Below are positions 46,233-58,193 of a DNA stretch of 64,000 bases, piece by piece. Below the pieces are notes generated by a model that did no database searches, had not been told where the DNA came from, and worked only from the letters and a program-made list of their open reading frames with translations. Made by a program: the position numbers and the translations under genes. Within the stretch, counting starts at the first letter, position 1, and each line of letters starts with the position of its first letter. This DNA is from Panicum virgatum (taxonomy: Eukaryota > Streptophyta > Magnoliopsida > Poales > Poaceae): assembly GCF_016808335.1 (NCBI RefSeq), contig NC_053153.1:20347033-20411032 (forward strand). The letters run 5' to 3'.

Positions 46233-49200
46233 TCAGATACTGGCTATGCTCCATCTGCTTCCCAGCGATGGCTCCTTGTCATGTCCTGAAAACGCAGGTA
46301 GAGAAACAATGTTTTAGGCCAAAATTGAATGGGGATTGAATTGGAGGTGGCGTAGCTAGTCACCACAGTCCTTTGATAACACAAAAGCTCAGAGGGGACA
46401 TTAGACAGAATATCGAGTATAATTCGGAACCACAATAGTTCCAGTGGCAGGACAGCCAGATAGACCAAACTAACCTTGTTCTTGACATTCTGATAACCAC
46501 AGGTCAATGTGATCGACAATCTGCTTTCTTACTTTGTTGAGAGCTTCTGGAGATGAGCACTTGGATGAATCACCTGGTGGGCATAGAATAGATAGCTCAA
46601 ATTTGGAGGTCACTTGCATATTAAACAAGCTATGGACCTAAAGTTATCTTAACCATTGATGACACAATGAAAGCAGAAATTGTATAAAGAAATCCACCCA
46701 TCCTCTGTATGCTCAAGCAAAAACTGGAATGATGGATCTACCTTCAATATTTGAAGGAGCTGTATAAAGAAATCCACCCATCCTCTGTATGCTCAAGCAA
46801 AAACTGGAATGATGGATCTACCTTCAATATTTGAAGGAGCCTGAGGGCATCCGGAGAGATCACTGCAATGTCCGCAGTTCTTGCACTCAATTAAGTACGA
46901 TGGTACTGCAGGCATAGCAAAACTTTCATAAACATAGTAATAGCATCCCGAAAAACAAAAGAAAATGTTTACCTCTTCTATATTGGATATAAAGATAGTG
47001 TGTGTATATGAAACAGGGAAATGGTGACAAAGTGACATATAGAGCTAAAAATGCTCACATTCTTCTGATGATTTCTGCTTAGAAGCATGGCGCCATGGGT
47101 CTTGAGATCCATTTGCAAAAACAATTTTAGAACCTGCAGGCAAGTGATTTATATTAGGCCAGCCGATACATTATTACAGAAGTCTCACCGTAAATCTGGA
47201 TAATTGTGCCCAGACCATTGCACAAAACTGGATATCCACGGTATCAATTAAGAGATCATAACTATCGGCAAGTTTCTAGCATGGAGAAAAAAGGGTGCTA
47301 TTAGCACTGCAGATATGAGGCTACTCAACTCTTTAGTTGCTCCTTTACTAATGTTCACTGATCCTGGCTTCACAATATCGATGTGTTAATGACACTCTGA
47401 TAGTAATATCTCATAACAATAAATAGTAGTGCAAACCTCAAAAAAACAAGTCATGCTAAATCCTCATCATTTTTTAGCTTTTCCAACTCGAATTTTCAAG
47501 GTAAACAACAACAACAACAACATAGCCTTTTTTCCCAAGCAAGTTGGGGTAGGCTAGAGATGAAACCCGAAAGAAATAAGTTCAAGGTTCAGGCACATTG
47601 ATAGCTAGTCTCCAAGCGCTCCTATCCAAAGCTATCTCTTTAGAGATATTCCAATCCTTAAGATCTCTCTTAACTGACTCATCCCACGTCAGTTTAGGTC
47701 TACCTCTACCCCTCTTTACATTATCGACCCGCTCAAGAACCCCATTACGCACCGGCGCCTCAGGAGGCCTTCGTTGGACATGTCCAAACCATCTCAGCCG
47801 ATGCTGGGTAAGTTTCTCCTCAATTGGTGCCACTCCGACCCTATCCCGAATAACTTCGTTCCGGACTCTATCCCTCTTTGTGTGCCCGCAAAACCACCGC
47901 AACATCCGCATCTCTGCTACACTCAGTTGCTGGACATGTCGCCTTTTTGTAGGCCAACATTCAGCACCGTATAGCATCGCCGGACGAATTGCTGTCCTAT
48001 AGAATTTGCCTTTTAGCTTTTGTGACACCCTCTTGTCACAAAGGATGCCAGAAGCTTGCCGCCATTTCAACCAGCCAGCTGAAATTCTATGCCTAACATC
48101 TTCATCAATGTCGCCATCCTTTTGTAGCACCGATTCTAAATACCGAAAAGTATCCTTCTGGACCACCACTTGTCCATCTAGACTAACGTCTCCCCCCTCA
48201 TGCCTAGTCGTGCTGAAATCGCACATCATGTACTCGGTCTTGGTCCTACTAAGTCTGAACACTTTCGACTCTAACGTGCGTCTCCACAGCTCTAACTTCC
48301 TATTAACTCCTGCCCTACTCTCGTCAACTAACACCACATCATCAGCAAAGAGCATACACCAAGGGATCTCATGGTAAAGGAAAGCAAAATGGCATAAAGC
48401 TAATAACTCGAGGACTGATGGTAATAGCTCAAAGGCCATACCTGCAATTCTTGTGCCTCCATAGTATAAGTTTGTCATGAATACATCAGGGTAGACTTCT
48501 TCCCCAAAAACATTTCTGCACAAGTCCAAATGGTACCTAGAAATAAAGCAACCATAAGGACGTAAACGAATATGTCTATATATGCCATCACATTGACAGA
48601 AGATTCTAGTCACTAGACTGAGACAACTTTTCCTCCAAAAAAACAAAGACAAATTTCAGCATCATAAAGTTGACAGTGGAAGTTCTTATTTTCAGATTGT
48701 GATGGTGCAGCTTTGTAGCAGGAATAAGAAGGATAAGCAAAGGATACATGATAGAGACAAAAGATGTGAATGAGTGAAGTATCTCTACTAACCTTGTGTC
48801 GATCTTTGGGGAGCGGACACTATCATTTTTGGGTGCCACCTGGAAAAATGCAACCTCACTGCAAACTTGGTACCACCACAGTCTATATGCTAAAGAAAAT
48901 CAACAGTAGAATGCATAGTTAATTAACATTAAACAATGTTTAGATGACATTTGAAAATAGCCATGCACACAGTTCCACTCTAAACTCTTAAAGTGTGATA
49001 TTTGGTAACATTGAATATCGGGTTAGCACTTACCGGATTCAGCAACAGCAGGAGTTGTGTTCTTCAAATACTGTTGATCATATGATGCTACAGATGCCCC
49101 AAATTTTCCAATGTAATAATCTTTCACGTAACTAGCAAATGTTTCCTGCATGATAACAGTTGTTAGAGCATGCTAGATTTACAAGAAAGTTAGGTAGCAA

Positions 49201-51917
49201 AATTGAAATATGAATCAAGGTCCAAAGTCCAAACGGAAGTATCATGTGCTTACTAATAAAAAATATTTTTAGAAAAGGGAAATTTCGGCAACTTAGTCAC
49301 CAGATATTGCTTCTTGAAAAATGTTACCCTTCATAATCCTGCTTTCAAATAATGGTACTACTTACCACCAAATCTGTCCCGTTCTTCTTTGCTTCAATTA
49401 GCGGGGAGCACACGACATCAGGATTACCATATTGGAACTGCAAATGATATCAGCTCTCAATACTGCAATTGCTTTCAACAAACGAGGTCAAAAATAGATG
49501 TGCATGGAGCATACCGCAATAGCAGCAGCATCTGCCAGTAAGTAGAGGAAGTCACCATCATTTTCTAACTGCAAGTGTATAAAACAAATGCATGAACCTT
49601 ATGCAGCAAATCCAAGGAGCTAAATCAGGAATAATAAAATAACCTACAAGCAGTCACTGGCAGGACACCTAGAAGTTTAAGCATGTGTTTCAGATGCATA
49701 TATGAAAACAATAAGGAAAACCTTAGAGCAAAGAGAAGTATTGGTAGGACAGGTAAGTTAGACACATCAGAAAAAGAGGTGTATTCATAGCCTTGCATGA
49801 GCATACAATTCTTCTATGTGACTGTTAACTGTCTGCCAGAAACAGCAGTATGGAAATACTCAGCTCCAACATGTTATATCATATGATGTCTCAAGAAGAA
49901 AAGAAGTGAAGGATATATTGCTATCTATATTGAAAAATGCAGACTCTTTTCAGCAGCACCACTATACGTCTCTTTTAAATTAGCATTGTCCTCTTCAAGC
50001 ATACCCAAACCGTCGACATAATATGTAACATCATTCAGTGACAGCATACATGAAATTTAAAAAGATGAAGCAATTGCAAATGAGATAGGATTGAAAAGTT
50101 GTCAAAGCTAAAGAGATACACTTCTTGTCCAGATGGATTACCTTTGGTGCTCCAAACAACTGCTTAACTGAGTTGCTGCCACCCTGAAGCTGTCCATCAA
50201 CAAGCCTTGTTACTTCTTGAAGTGCTTCCTTGCATTCAGGACCAGCAGAGTCCCCAATCTACAGAGTTGTAAATCAAATACAGAAGTAGAACTTTAGGTG
50301 CAGATTAAAGCATTGTAACTTTTAATGCATAAATCAGGCATGCTCCATCACTAACCTGTTTGTCAAAATCGGTGAAGTTGTAAACAGCAAGAACAACTCC
50401 TGAGCTTGCCAGACTTCCACATGTCAAGTGAGGAAACTTCAATCTGAACCAAGCACTGAGTGCTCCAGCGTATGACCCTCCAAAAACAAACCAAGAACTG
50501 TCTGCCCCAGAGCGATTATACCTGGCATTTAAGGTTTCCTTCAAATGAAAGAAATAAAAAGCTCAGAACAAGTGGGTGCACACATTTGGACACTGAAATA
50601 TAATATAACCAGATGTGCAGAGTGCAGACCTGATAATATTGGCGGAAAACAGCAAGATCAAATAAAGCCTGCTTTGATGACAAGAACCGTAGATTTTCTG
50701 TCGTCAGACTGTCAAAAGGAGAACTCTTTCCATAGTATCGATGCTCAGGAGAAACAATTGCAGCACCAAATTTCTTTGCCATCACCTAATTGGACAATCC
50801 ATCCACATGTATGTTAAATCACAGCTAAGCCTAGAGTATGCAGTATAGAATGTCCAATCATTTAATTCAAACATGTGTGATTGTATGCTCATCAAACTCA
50901 CAGCTAAGTAGTCATTCCCAATTCCATGGCACGAGGCTTCTCCACAGATTTTTAGGAAGATTGGCCCATTTGGAGCTCGGTAGTAGTCGAGAAATTCATA
51001 GTAACGCTGTTTGAATTGCCGATGGTCCTGCAGATAAAAAATCATATAAATTCCGGGTCCATGCCATGGATACAATAAACAATATCTGCCTTTTCTTCTG
51101 GCAAAATACCCCTGATATAATACTACCCGGTTACAATCATAGTTTCACAACATGCAGCATTGTGCCTTGAAACTGGATCAGCTGAGAAACAAGGAAGTAC
51201 AAACTAACCCCATGCTTTGCAGCAGACTAGAATCTCCAAGAAACTAATATTTATAGTGGATACAAATGCGAGATAGGTAAAAAAGGTAGACTAAAATGTA
51301 ATATGCGTAGCAAGTCCACTTGGCTCACAAATTTCACAGATCAGAGACCCCACATCTGCTTGTTAAAAAAGAAGAAAATAGGTAACATTGAGTATCAGAT
51401 CCCAACACTCATCGATTAATACATTGCTCTGTGAGAAATCATGTACATGAAGAGCCATCGGTGGTTCAACACTAAGGTTCGAGGTAACATGACGTGCACG
51501 TGAGGAAGAAAAATGGCCTGATCGAAGGCATTCAAGTATGAGCCACCAAAACTAGGAAGATTCTGGGTTTGGCATCTTCAATTTGCAAAAGAAGTACCCT
51601 AATTCAAAGCTGTACACCCAATTCCCAACAGTCCCAACAACAGAAGGCTCCTCAACATAAGTTCGAAGAGAACGCATCGATTCGCAGTGGATACACACCG
51701 TGGGGTTGAAGTGGTCGAGGGTTTGGTTCATCCACCGCTCGTCCAGCGTCAGGTAACGGCTGGCGCCGCCGAGGAAGCCCTCTCCCCCTACCCCGGCGGA
51801 CGGCGGCGGGAGCCAGAAACTGACGGACTCGCCGCCTCGCGCGAGCATGAGGAGGAGGGCGGCGGCGCCGAAGAGGTGCGCCGCGGCGGTCGCGGCGCGG
51901 GCGGAGCCGAACCCCAT
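46233..51917 (-). CDS. S28 serine carboxypeptidase B (EDA2-like)
   Basis: Fourteen exons: 51699-51917, 50902-51027, 50630-50785, 50356-50538, 50142-50258, 49515-49568, 49366-49437, 49034-49145, 48793-48889, 48442-48536, 47059-47133, 46822-46905, 46475-46573, 46233-46285. They total 1542 nt, 513 residues plus stop. ATG 51917 is chosen over the upstream in-frame ATG at 51974 because [17 protein letters not shown] plus ALLLMLA makes a good signal peptide. Catalytic residues by family pattern: Ser189 in [13 protein letters not shown], Asp422 in NGSQDPW, His448 in NCGH. Junctions match gene A through exon 13. The last exon is uncertain: without it the frame stops at once inside the intron (GG-T TAG), giving a slightly shorter protein. 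Intron 10 holds a LINE. Confidence 0.93.
46681..46840. repeat. Perfect 80-bp tandem duplication over an exon end
   Basis: 46681-46760 and 46761-46840 are identical. On the minus strand the unit covers the last 19 bases of exon 12 of gene B, its donor (AAG|GTAGAT) and the start of the intron. The intron therefore holds a second copy of the exon end and donor. Confidence 0.92.
47503..48400 (-). mobile_element. RTE-clade LINE, 5'-truncated, in intron 10 of gene B
   Basis: Minus-strand translation shows [20 protein letters not shown], the FADD catalytic box of reverse transcriptase. RTE-type C-terminal blocks follow ([55 protein letters not shown]). The frame ends at 47582, and the element ends in (TTG)n, the usual RTE tail. 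The left part of RT and all of the endonuclease are missing. The RT frame is still open, so the insertion is fairly young. Confidence 0.85.
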
Positions 51918-52420
51918 CGCCGGCGCTTCCGCTTCGCTGCTTGCTGCGTCCGGTGGTGGGATGGATGGGATCAATGGAAGTGGAGTGGGGCTTGCGTTTG
52001 GAGCTTCCGATGCAAGGCAAGCAAAGCAAATGCCAAGAGGCGTTGAGCGAAGCGTACACGTTTTTTTCTTGGGACAATTGCATAACTATCATTGTTTTGA
52101 GTTATAATTACACGTTTACCCTTATTTTGAGTTGTACTTGTACGTTTGCTGTTATTTTGCAAGTGAAACCTTCGGATTTAAAAAACAGGAGCAAATATGT
52201 AAAATTAAAAAAATAAAAGTAAACATATAATTACAGCTCAAAATAAAAAAAGTATTGCACCCTTTCTTCTTCCTTTTTTTGGCGAGGAAATGTGCACGTA
52301 TTTTCTTTTTGAGATACTAAAAATGTGCACGTATTTGTGTGGGGCGTTTCGTGACCCGCGTGGTAACGTAGATGCGGATAATATTGGGCCGCACGTTCGA
52401 GAGGCCTCTCCCACTTTGGG
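51918..52420 (-). promoter_or_regulatory. Presumed promoter and 5' leader of gene B
   Basis: The leader and promoter should lie here. Three loosely similar segments around 52080-52250 (GAGTTATAATTACACGTTTAC, GAGTTGTACTTGTACG and an inverted relative) look like a decayed repeat. No clear TATA box assigned. Confidence 0.4.
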
Positions 52421-52429
52421 GTTTGGGGT

Positions 52430-52690
52430 GCGTTTTTTTATTTTTTATATTTTTCAAAATCATTTTTTACAGAAATATATTTTCAGTTTCATAATTTACA
52501 GTTTTGTACCCCTACCGCCCGGCAGCGGGGCGGCCGGTACCGGGCGGTAGGGACCTGAATGTAAATAAAATTTATTTTTATTCGTATTTTGGGCCCTGGG
52601 GGAGGCTGCCGGGCGACCGGTACCCGCCGCCCGGTGGCGTGGCGGTAGACCTACCCGCCGCCCGGCAGGGGGCGGCCCCCTCTACATAAA
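52430..52690 (+). repeat. Left TIR of the PMD-MULE
   Basis: Pairs with 56945-57210 on the opposite strand. It contains an internal 13-bp inverted repeat CCCTACCGCCCGG (52510-52522) with CCGGGCGGTAGGG (52540-52552). Confidence 0.85.
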
Positions 52691-53203
52691 AGGCTGAGCT
52701 CCCCCCTCCCTCCTCATTTGCTTCCCATGACATCCAGAGAGGGGGAGGGAGAGAGGAGGGGTGAGGGAGGGAGTTGTAGCGGCGAAGCCCTGCCGGATTT
52801 TGAATCCGAACCGCAGGTAATAAATATTTCTCAACTTTCTTATTCTAAATTTTTTGTATGTTTAATTCTATAATTAGTGTATGCAGCAGCAATGATATTT
52901 TAGTGATTTAGGTATTGTTTTTATTATAATTTATGTAGAATTAGGATTAGTTTTTAGAAAACCCATTTAGGTTTATTAATTAGTTGTTTAATGCGAGAAT
53001 TTTTTTAAAAATGCTCAAAAATTGTAGAAAATGCTAGAAAAGTATATGAAAAATTCAAATAAATTGTAGAAAATACAGAAAAATTATAGAAAATATTATT
53101 TATAAAAATTTATTGTACAAAAATTGTAGGAAATGCTAGAAAAGTTTATGAAAATTTCAAATAAATTGTATAAAATGCAGAAAACTTATATTTTTGTGTT
53201 AGG

Positions 53204-56200
53204 TATGGCCGAAGATACGCCAGCTCTACTTGACCGAGTCATAGACTCGTCGCACCGGTCCTTCGTTGCAGTGGTTCAGCGCGTGAAACTTAACGTGCTG
53301 CGTCCACGTCCACCAGCGGAGTTGATTCCTGTTGATCCACGATGGGTGCCCAGGTGATATGTCGTCGGATTATGTTTCTGAGAATACGTTTATTTCGTAT
53401 ACGTTTCCTACATAATGTACTTACCTTTGATCGTTCTACTTTTCTGGTTGAGTGAGGCTGGTCTTCTTACTATAGGCCGTCTTGCTGAGAGTGGTTTGGA
53501 AAAGTTGGACAGGTCCCTACTTGCGGCTCTGGTTGATAGATGGAGGCCTGAGACACATACCTTCCACCTCCCTTGTGGGGAGATGTCACCGACCCTACAG
53601 GACGTTGCGATGCTGCTGGGTCTTCCTATCAGTGGGGATGCCGTAAGGCCTCGCGTTGTGCCGTCTACGTGGTTGGATGATCTAGAAGAGCGTTTTGCAA
53701 ATATTGACATCGCGATTGATGTAGAGGAGCACCCAAAAGCAACAGGGCCTGCCAAGTCATGGATTCTGCAGTTCCAGGTACATACCTTGTTTTGTTATGA
53801 GTAATGTTAGAGTTATGCTTTTGACTAGTGCAATTATGGTTTTATTTTATAATTGATCTTGTACTCATAAATGTTCATCTTTTCTATGCAGTCCGACAAT
53901 TTGGCATATGATGCTGATGAGGATAGCGTCACTCGATCCCTTGAGGCATACCTGTTGTGGTTGTTTGGATACATAATGTTTAACAACTCACACGGGGCCT
54001 ATGTGGATAGGGTGCTTGTGTCTTACGCACAGGAGATCGCAGAGGCAGCTGTGGAGGAAATGCCTCAATACAGTTGGGGTTTAGCGGTACTTGCAGCCAC
54101 GTACCGTGGCCTCTGCAAGGCATCGGTGCAAAATAAGCACAATGCAATTCTTGCAGGATGTCCGATTCTGCTACAGCTTTGGTCGTACGAGAGGATAGCA
54201 ATTGGACGTTGTAGCGAAAATGGCCTCTCATGCCATATTTCAATATAATATTTTGGTGATTGATATAGACAACACAACACTTGGGCTAATATGATTGTTA
54301 AGATGACCATTCTCAGGCTTTTAGGTTCAAATGATGACAAAGAGAAGATAGGCGTAGCTAGGCCCGAAGGGCCGCCCCTATGGTGGTTCCGCCCCTACGT
54401 CTGTGCATTGACTTGGAGCACGTCTGGGAGTTTTTGTAACACCAGTTGAATCGACGCCAGGAAAGTTGAATACGTCGGTGCAATGAACTCAGCAGCTGAG
54501 GCAAAATCTATACACCGGATGAACCGACGCTAGATATTGGTGAACGTCAGTGCAGTTGTCTAGAGAGTTAGTTTTTTAGCAACTACACTCACTGGTTAAA
54601 CCGACGCTGCATCGGTTGATTACATCGGTCGATTGAGGTAGTCGTTGAAGTATAACGGCTAGTTGGAAAATGCACTCACCGGTTAAACTGGTGATGACAA
54701 AAACAGGAGCATCGGTTTAACCGGTGATAGCGCTTTTTGTCAGCTTTTTTTCCAACGGCTAGTTTGGGGTGTGTGGGCTATATATATGCCACCCCACGGC
54801 TCATTTGAGGTTGCTGGAGACCAAGGAAGTATACAAGAGCCAAAGATCATCTCCAACCACCTTAGAGCTTCTTTATACATCATATAGGCTTAAGCACACT
54901 TGTGAGAGTGCTTAGTGCTTGTAATAAGGATTAGTTCTTGCGAGAGCTCCCTTGAGAGAAGTCTTGCTGCGGCAAGCAATACTTGTGATCCATCGTGTGA
55001 CCCTCCGACTTAGTGTGGAGTGGCAATGACACTCTGTGTGGGGGAAGAGGAGACCCCCTCCTTGGTGGAGAAGCTCCGTAGTGGATTTCGGCTGGGTGAC
55101 CGAGAGAGACGGTGGCGGTGCACGAGACTCCGTGTCTTGTGGGCACTTGCCTTTGCTTGCCGGCATCGCCTTGGTGGCGTAGTGAAAGACGGTGATCGGA
55201 AGAGCCTCGGTGTCGCGTGGACGTAGGCGTTTGTGCCGAACCACGTTACATGACCGTGTCTACTCGGGAGTTTGCATCCCTCTTGCACTTACCTCTTTAC
55301 TTACCATATTACGTTTCCGCATTTATTTTACCTTACGTGCCTTCACTTTCCTAGTTAGTTTGTTTAGAATTGGCTATAAGTTGCAAGTTTTTTGGGGTAA
55401 GTAGAGAGTAGCAAAGATAAACCTTAGTCATAACTAGCTTGTATAGGACGTGTAAGGTTTATCTTATGCAAGTAGTTTGAGCCCTAGATTAAAAAGCGAT
55501 TAGCGACCCTATTCACCCCTCCCCCTCTAGGGTCGGACACCTCGGTGATCCTTACATGCTGACATGCATCCAGAGCCGCTTGATATATGCTGATATGCAT
55601 CCAGAGCCGCATGTTGCGACCCCACATGATGGCTATGCACGACATAGGGATGAGGCATTAGCTGGGGCGATGAGTCAAAGTTATCATCGCTTTTCAAATA
55701 CTTTGGATTAGAGTGTTAATGTCTTTCTTTTTTTTGCATGCAGTTTGAAATGTGCAGGTTGATGGACGTAGATGCCAGGGCAAATTTGATGAGGATTCGA
55801 GCGGGATCTATGATGGATAGGAATGAGCAAGAGTCGGCTTGGACCCGAGTTTCACAAAGAGTCCATTCCATGCTTGAAGCCTTTGGTAGCCGGACATCGT
55901 ACGAGGACTCCTACGGTTCGTCTCAAGCCTCGACCTCGTTTTCTTGCGGTCCCACACAACAGCAGCCTTCCCCAGCACCTTATTGGTCTCAGCAGCATTA
56001 TCCAGATACGTGAGGATACTTACTGACTTTCTACTTTGATAACAACAATTAATTCTCAGTCCATACAGGTGATGGACACCCACCTTATCAATCTCACGGA
56101 GGGACCCAGTTTAGTACCATGGCACCAGCTGCAGGGATGTCATTTCAACTAACACAGGCACCACCACGACATTTCGGTAAACATATAGTCAATATCTTAA

Positions 56201-56600
56201 TTTAATTAATTTTGGTATGAAATCTAATTCCTTTTGCATTTACATATAGGATCACAACACTTATATGATGCGGGACCTTCTTCGTATTACCCTATGGCGA
56301 CAGCAGAAGGAACGCAAGGTAAATATCTAATCTGTAACCCGAATTTATCATGTTCTTCTTATTTCTATGAATATTTTAAATAATTTGAACGTTTTACAGG
56401 ATCGCACCACCAGCTTCCTGATATGGGTCCTTCTTCGTATTCACCTCTTCGTATTCACCACCAACAGGTACGTATGATGAATATGTACCCAAATAGATGA
56501 CTTATAAGACGATGATTAAAATATCTTAATTGCTACTGCATAGGGGCCACACAAGATACCTTGGAGGCGAACTTCGAAGACTAGAGTCGGTTATTTTCTA
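53204..56600 (+). pseudogene. MAIN-like plant mobile domain gene in the MULE
   Basis: Exon 1 from ATG 53204 gives MAEDTPALLDRVIDSSHRS and ends after DPRWVPR with a GTGATA donor. Exon 2 (about 53455-53777) has RSLLAALVDRWRPETHTFHL, then PCGEMSPTLQDVAMLLGLPI, the plant mobile domain signature as in MAIN and MAIN-LIKE proteins. Exon 3 (53892 to about 54209) has RSLEAYLLWLFGYIMFNNSHG and YSWGLAVLAATYRGLC. The gene then breaks at an LTR insertion. Tail pieces follow at 55557-55710 and 55742-56008 (FEMCRLMDVDARANLMRIRAG) and in small Ser/Tyr/Pro-rich exons up to about 56585. A middle part of the domain is missing, so it cannot encode a full protein. It may be expressed from the TIR, which is inference. 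Confidence 0.82.
54210..55556 (+). mobile_element. Solo LTR inside the PMD gene, probably copia (SIRE/Maximus-like)
   Basis: The block starts TGTAGCG and soon reads ATAATATTTTGGTGATTGAT. It carries repeated ACCGGTTAA / CCGACGC phrases and ends CACCCCTCCCCCTCTAGG then GATCCTTACA. This layout is common in large copia LTRs of grasses. There is no primer site, coding region or second LTR, and no convincing target duplication. Sequence on either side does not rejoin the PMD frame, so a deletion accompanied or followed the insertion. Confidence 0.6.
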
Positions 56601-56944
56601 CACCTAACCAGCAGGCCGATCCTACCTTCCAGAAACCTGTGGCCACCGGACGTCCAGGTAGAGACGTAGGGCCTCCAGACCGACACACATACCCTACAGA
56701 CCACGTCCACGCACAGCGTAAAAGAGGTGCTTCTAGTTGTTTCTGTATTTTTGTTATGAATATGTCGTCATGTTATACTTATTTCGTTATCATGCATCAC
56801 CTATTTCGTTCTCAGTTGCGTATGTGTATGAATTGCTAAGTTATACTTTTCATATTCATCTACTTTACTAACGGTTTTTATTTCTATCCAAAATATTTAA
56901 AACCACATCTAATGTCATACTGCCGCACTGACGGTCAAGGTTAA

Positions 56945-57210
56945 ACCTGCAGAAGGGGGGCGAGTAGGCCTACCGCCCCGCCACTGGGCGGCGGGTACCT
57001 ACCGCCCGGCTGCCGGGTGGCAGGCTCCCCCAAGGGTCAAAATACAATTAAAAATAAATTTTATTTACATTAAGGTCCCTACCGCCCGGCATGAGGGCGG
57101 TAGGGGGCCGGCCGCCCCGCAGCCGGACTGTAGGGTCTAAATCTGTAAATTATGAAACCGAAAATATATTTTTGTAAAAAACGATTTTGAAAAATATAAA
57201 AAAAAAACGC
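56945..57210 (-). repeat. Right TIR of the PMD-MULE
   Basis: The inverse of the left TIR, with the same internal palindrome in slightly different form (CCCTACCGCCC and GGGCGGTAGGG near 57077-57104). Confidence 0.85.
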
Positions 57211-57219
57211 GTTTGGGGT

Positions 57220-57890
57220 GGGCTTAGCCGGGGAAAACGTGGTGGGCTGGGGCTGGATCAGATAAATGGGCCCCAGTCGATGGCACGGGGGCTGTTCCTG
57301 GGCTCGAGGAGTTCCTGGGCCACTACGTTTGCTATCTAACAAAGTTGCAGTTTTTCTTATGATTTAATTGCTCATACTCCCTCCACGTTTAGGACGGAAA
57401 AAGACCAAAATGACTAATAATTTAAAATGAAGAGAGTACTCATATCAATACGATGCGAACGACACGTTTTTTCACTTCGTAATGCAGCATAGCAGGCACC
57501 GGCCAGAATCGCCTTCATCCCGTACAAAAACCTAATATTTCGTATACGGCACAAAATTCTACCAACTCAGTCGGACGCATCATAACGCACACACGTTGTA
57601 CCGAAGAAAACAAATACGAATGCGCCTTAGAAACGAACCAAAAATCAACCGTTCAACACTTCCAAGAAGCACTCTCTCACACACGCAAGAAAAAAAAGAT
57701 GAAGAAAAACCATGCACGATGTCTTGGTACTTTAATTAACACTAAGAAACGCCAAAAAAAAAAGAGAAAGAAACGCCCGGCATCACGCGGGCGCGCGCTA
57801 GACACTTGCGGTCAAATTTGAAAAGGCACCTGGATTAACGCGCCGGCGATCGAGCCCGGCCATTGGCCTTTGGTTTCTCCCCTGTTAGGA
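57220..57890. other. Intergenic, no gene seen
   Basis: Mixed sequence right of the MULE. No recognisable domain or repeat. Confidence 0.5.
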
Positions 57891-57891
57891 A

Positions 57892-58193
57892 TAGTGATAT
57901 TTTGATCACTAATTATGGTGTTAAACAAAACTAGTTTACAAAATTAATTTTAAATCCCCGCGCTAGTGACCTGAAGAATTTAATGAGATCTTTGATTGTG
58001 CGATTAGAGGATGATTACTGTAGCATCACTGTAATAAATCATCGATTAATTACCGTCATTGGATTCGTCGCGAAAAATTACACCCATCCCTGAAAAAATT
58101 TTATAAATAGATTTCATTTAGTACACTATATATATAAAAAAAATTTAAGAAAACGTGCGACCTAGAATGCTAGCGTGATCCAAACAAAGCCAT
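57892..58193. mobile_element. MITE relative, degraded ends
   Basis: The interior shares GATTACTGTAGCATCACTGTA, CATCGATTAATTACC and GAAAAATTACACCCATCC with the MITEs at 58633 and 59192. The right end reads GATCCAAACAAAGCC; the left end is degraded. Confidence 0.6.

Larger units (their letters stand above)
52430..57210 (+). mobile_element. MULE carrying a plant mobile domain gene
   Basis: Long terminal inverted repeats (52430 to about 52690, and about 56945-57210) start GCGTTTTTTT and continue through AATATATTTTC, CATAATTTACAG, and a CCTACCGCCCGG block. Perfect 9-bp target duplications GTTTGGGGT are at 52421-52429 and 57211-57219, the hallmark of Mutator-like elements. No MURA transposase was seen. 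The cargo is a plus-strand gene with a plant mobile domain, later broken by an LTR insertion and deletion. Confidence 0.88.

Noticed and set aside
47582..48652. A 356-residue minus-strand protein as a single gene
   Set aside because: Its first part is exon 10 of the carboxypeptidase and its last part is LINE reverse transcriptase; the two merely share a frame.
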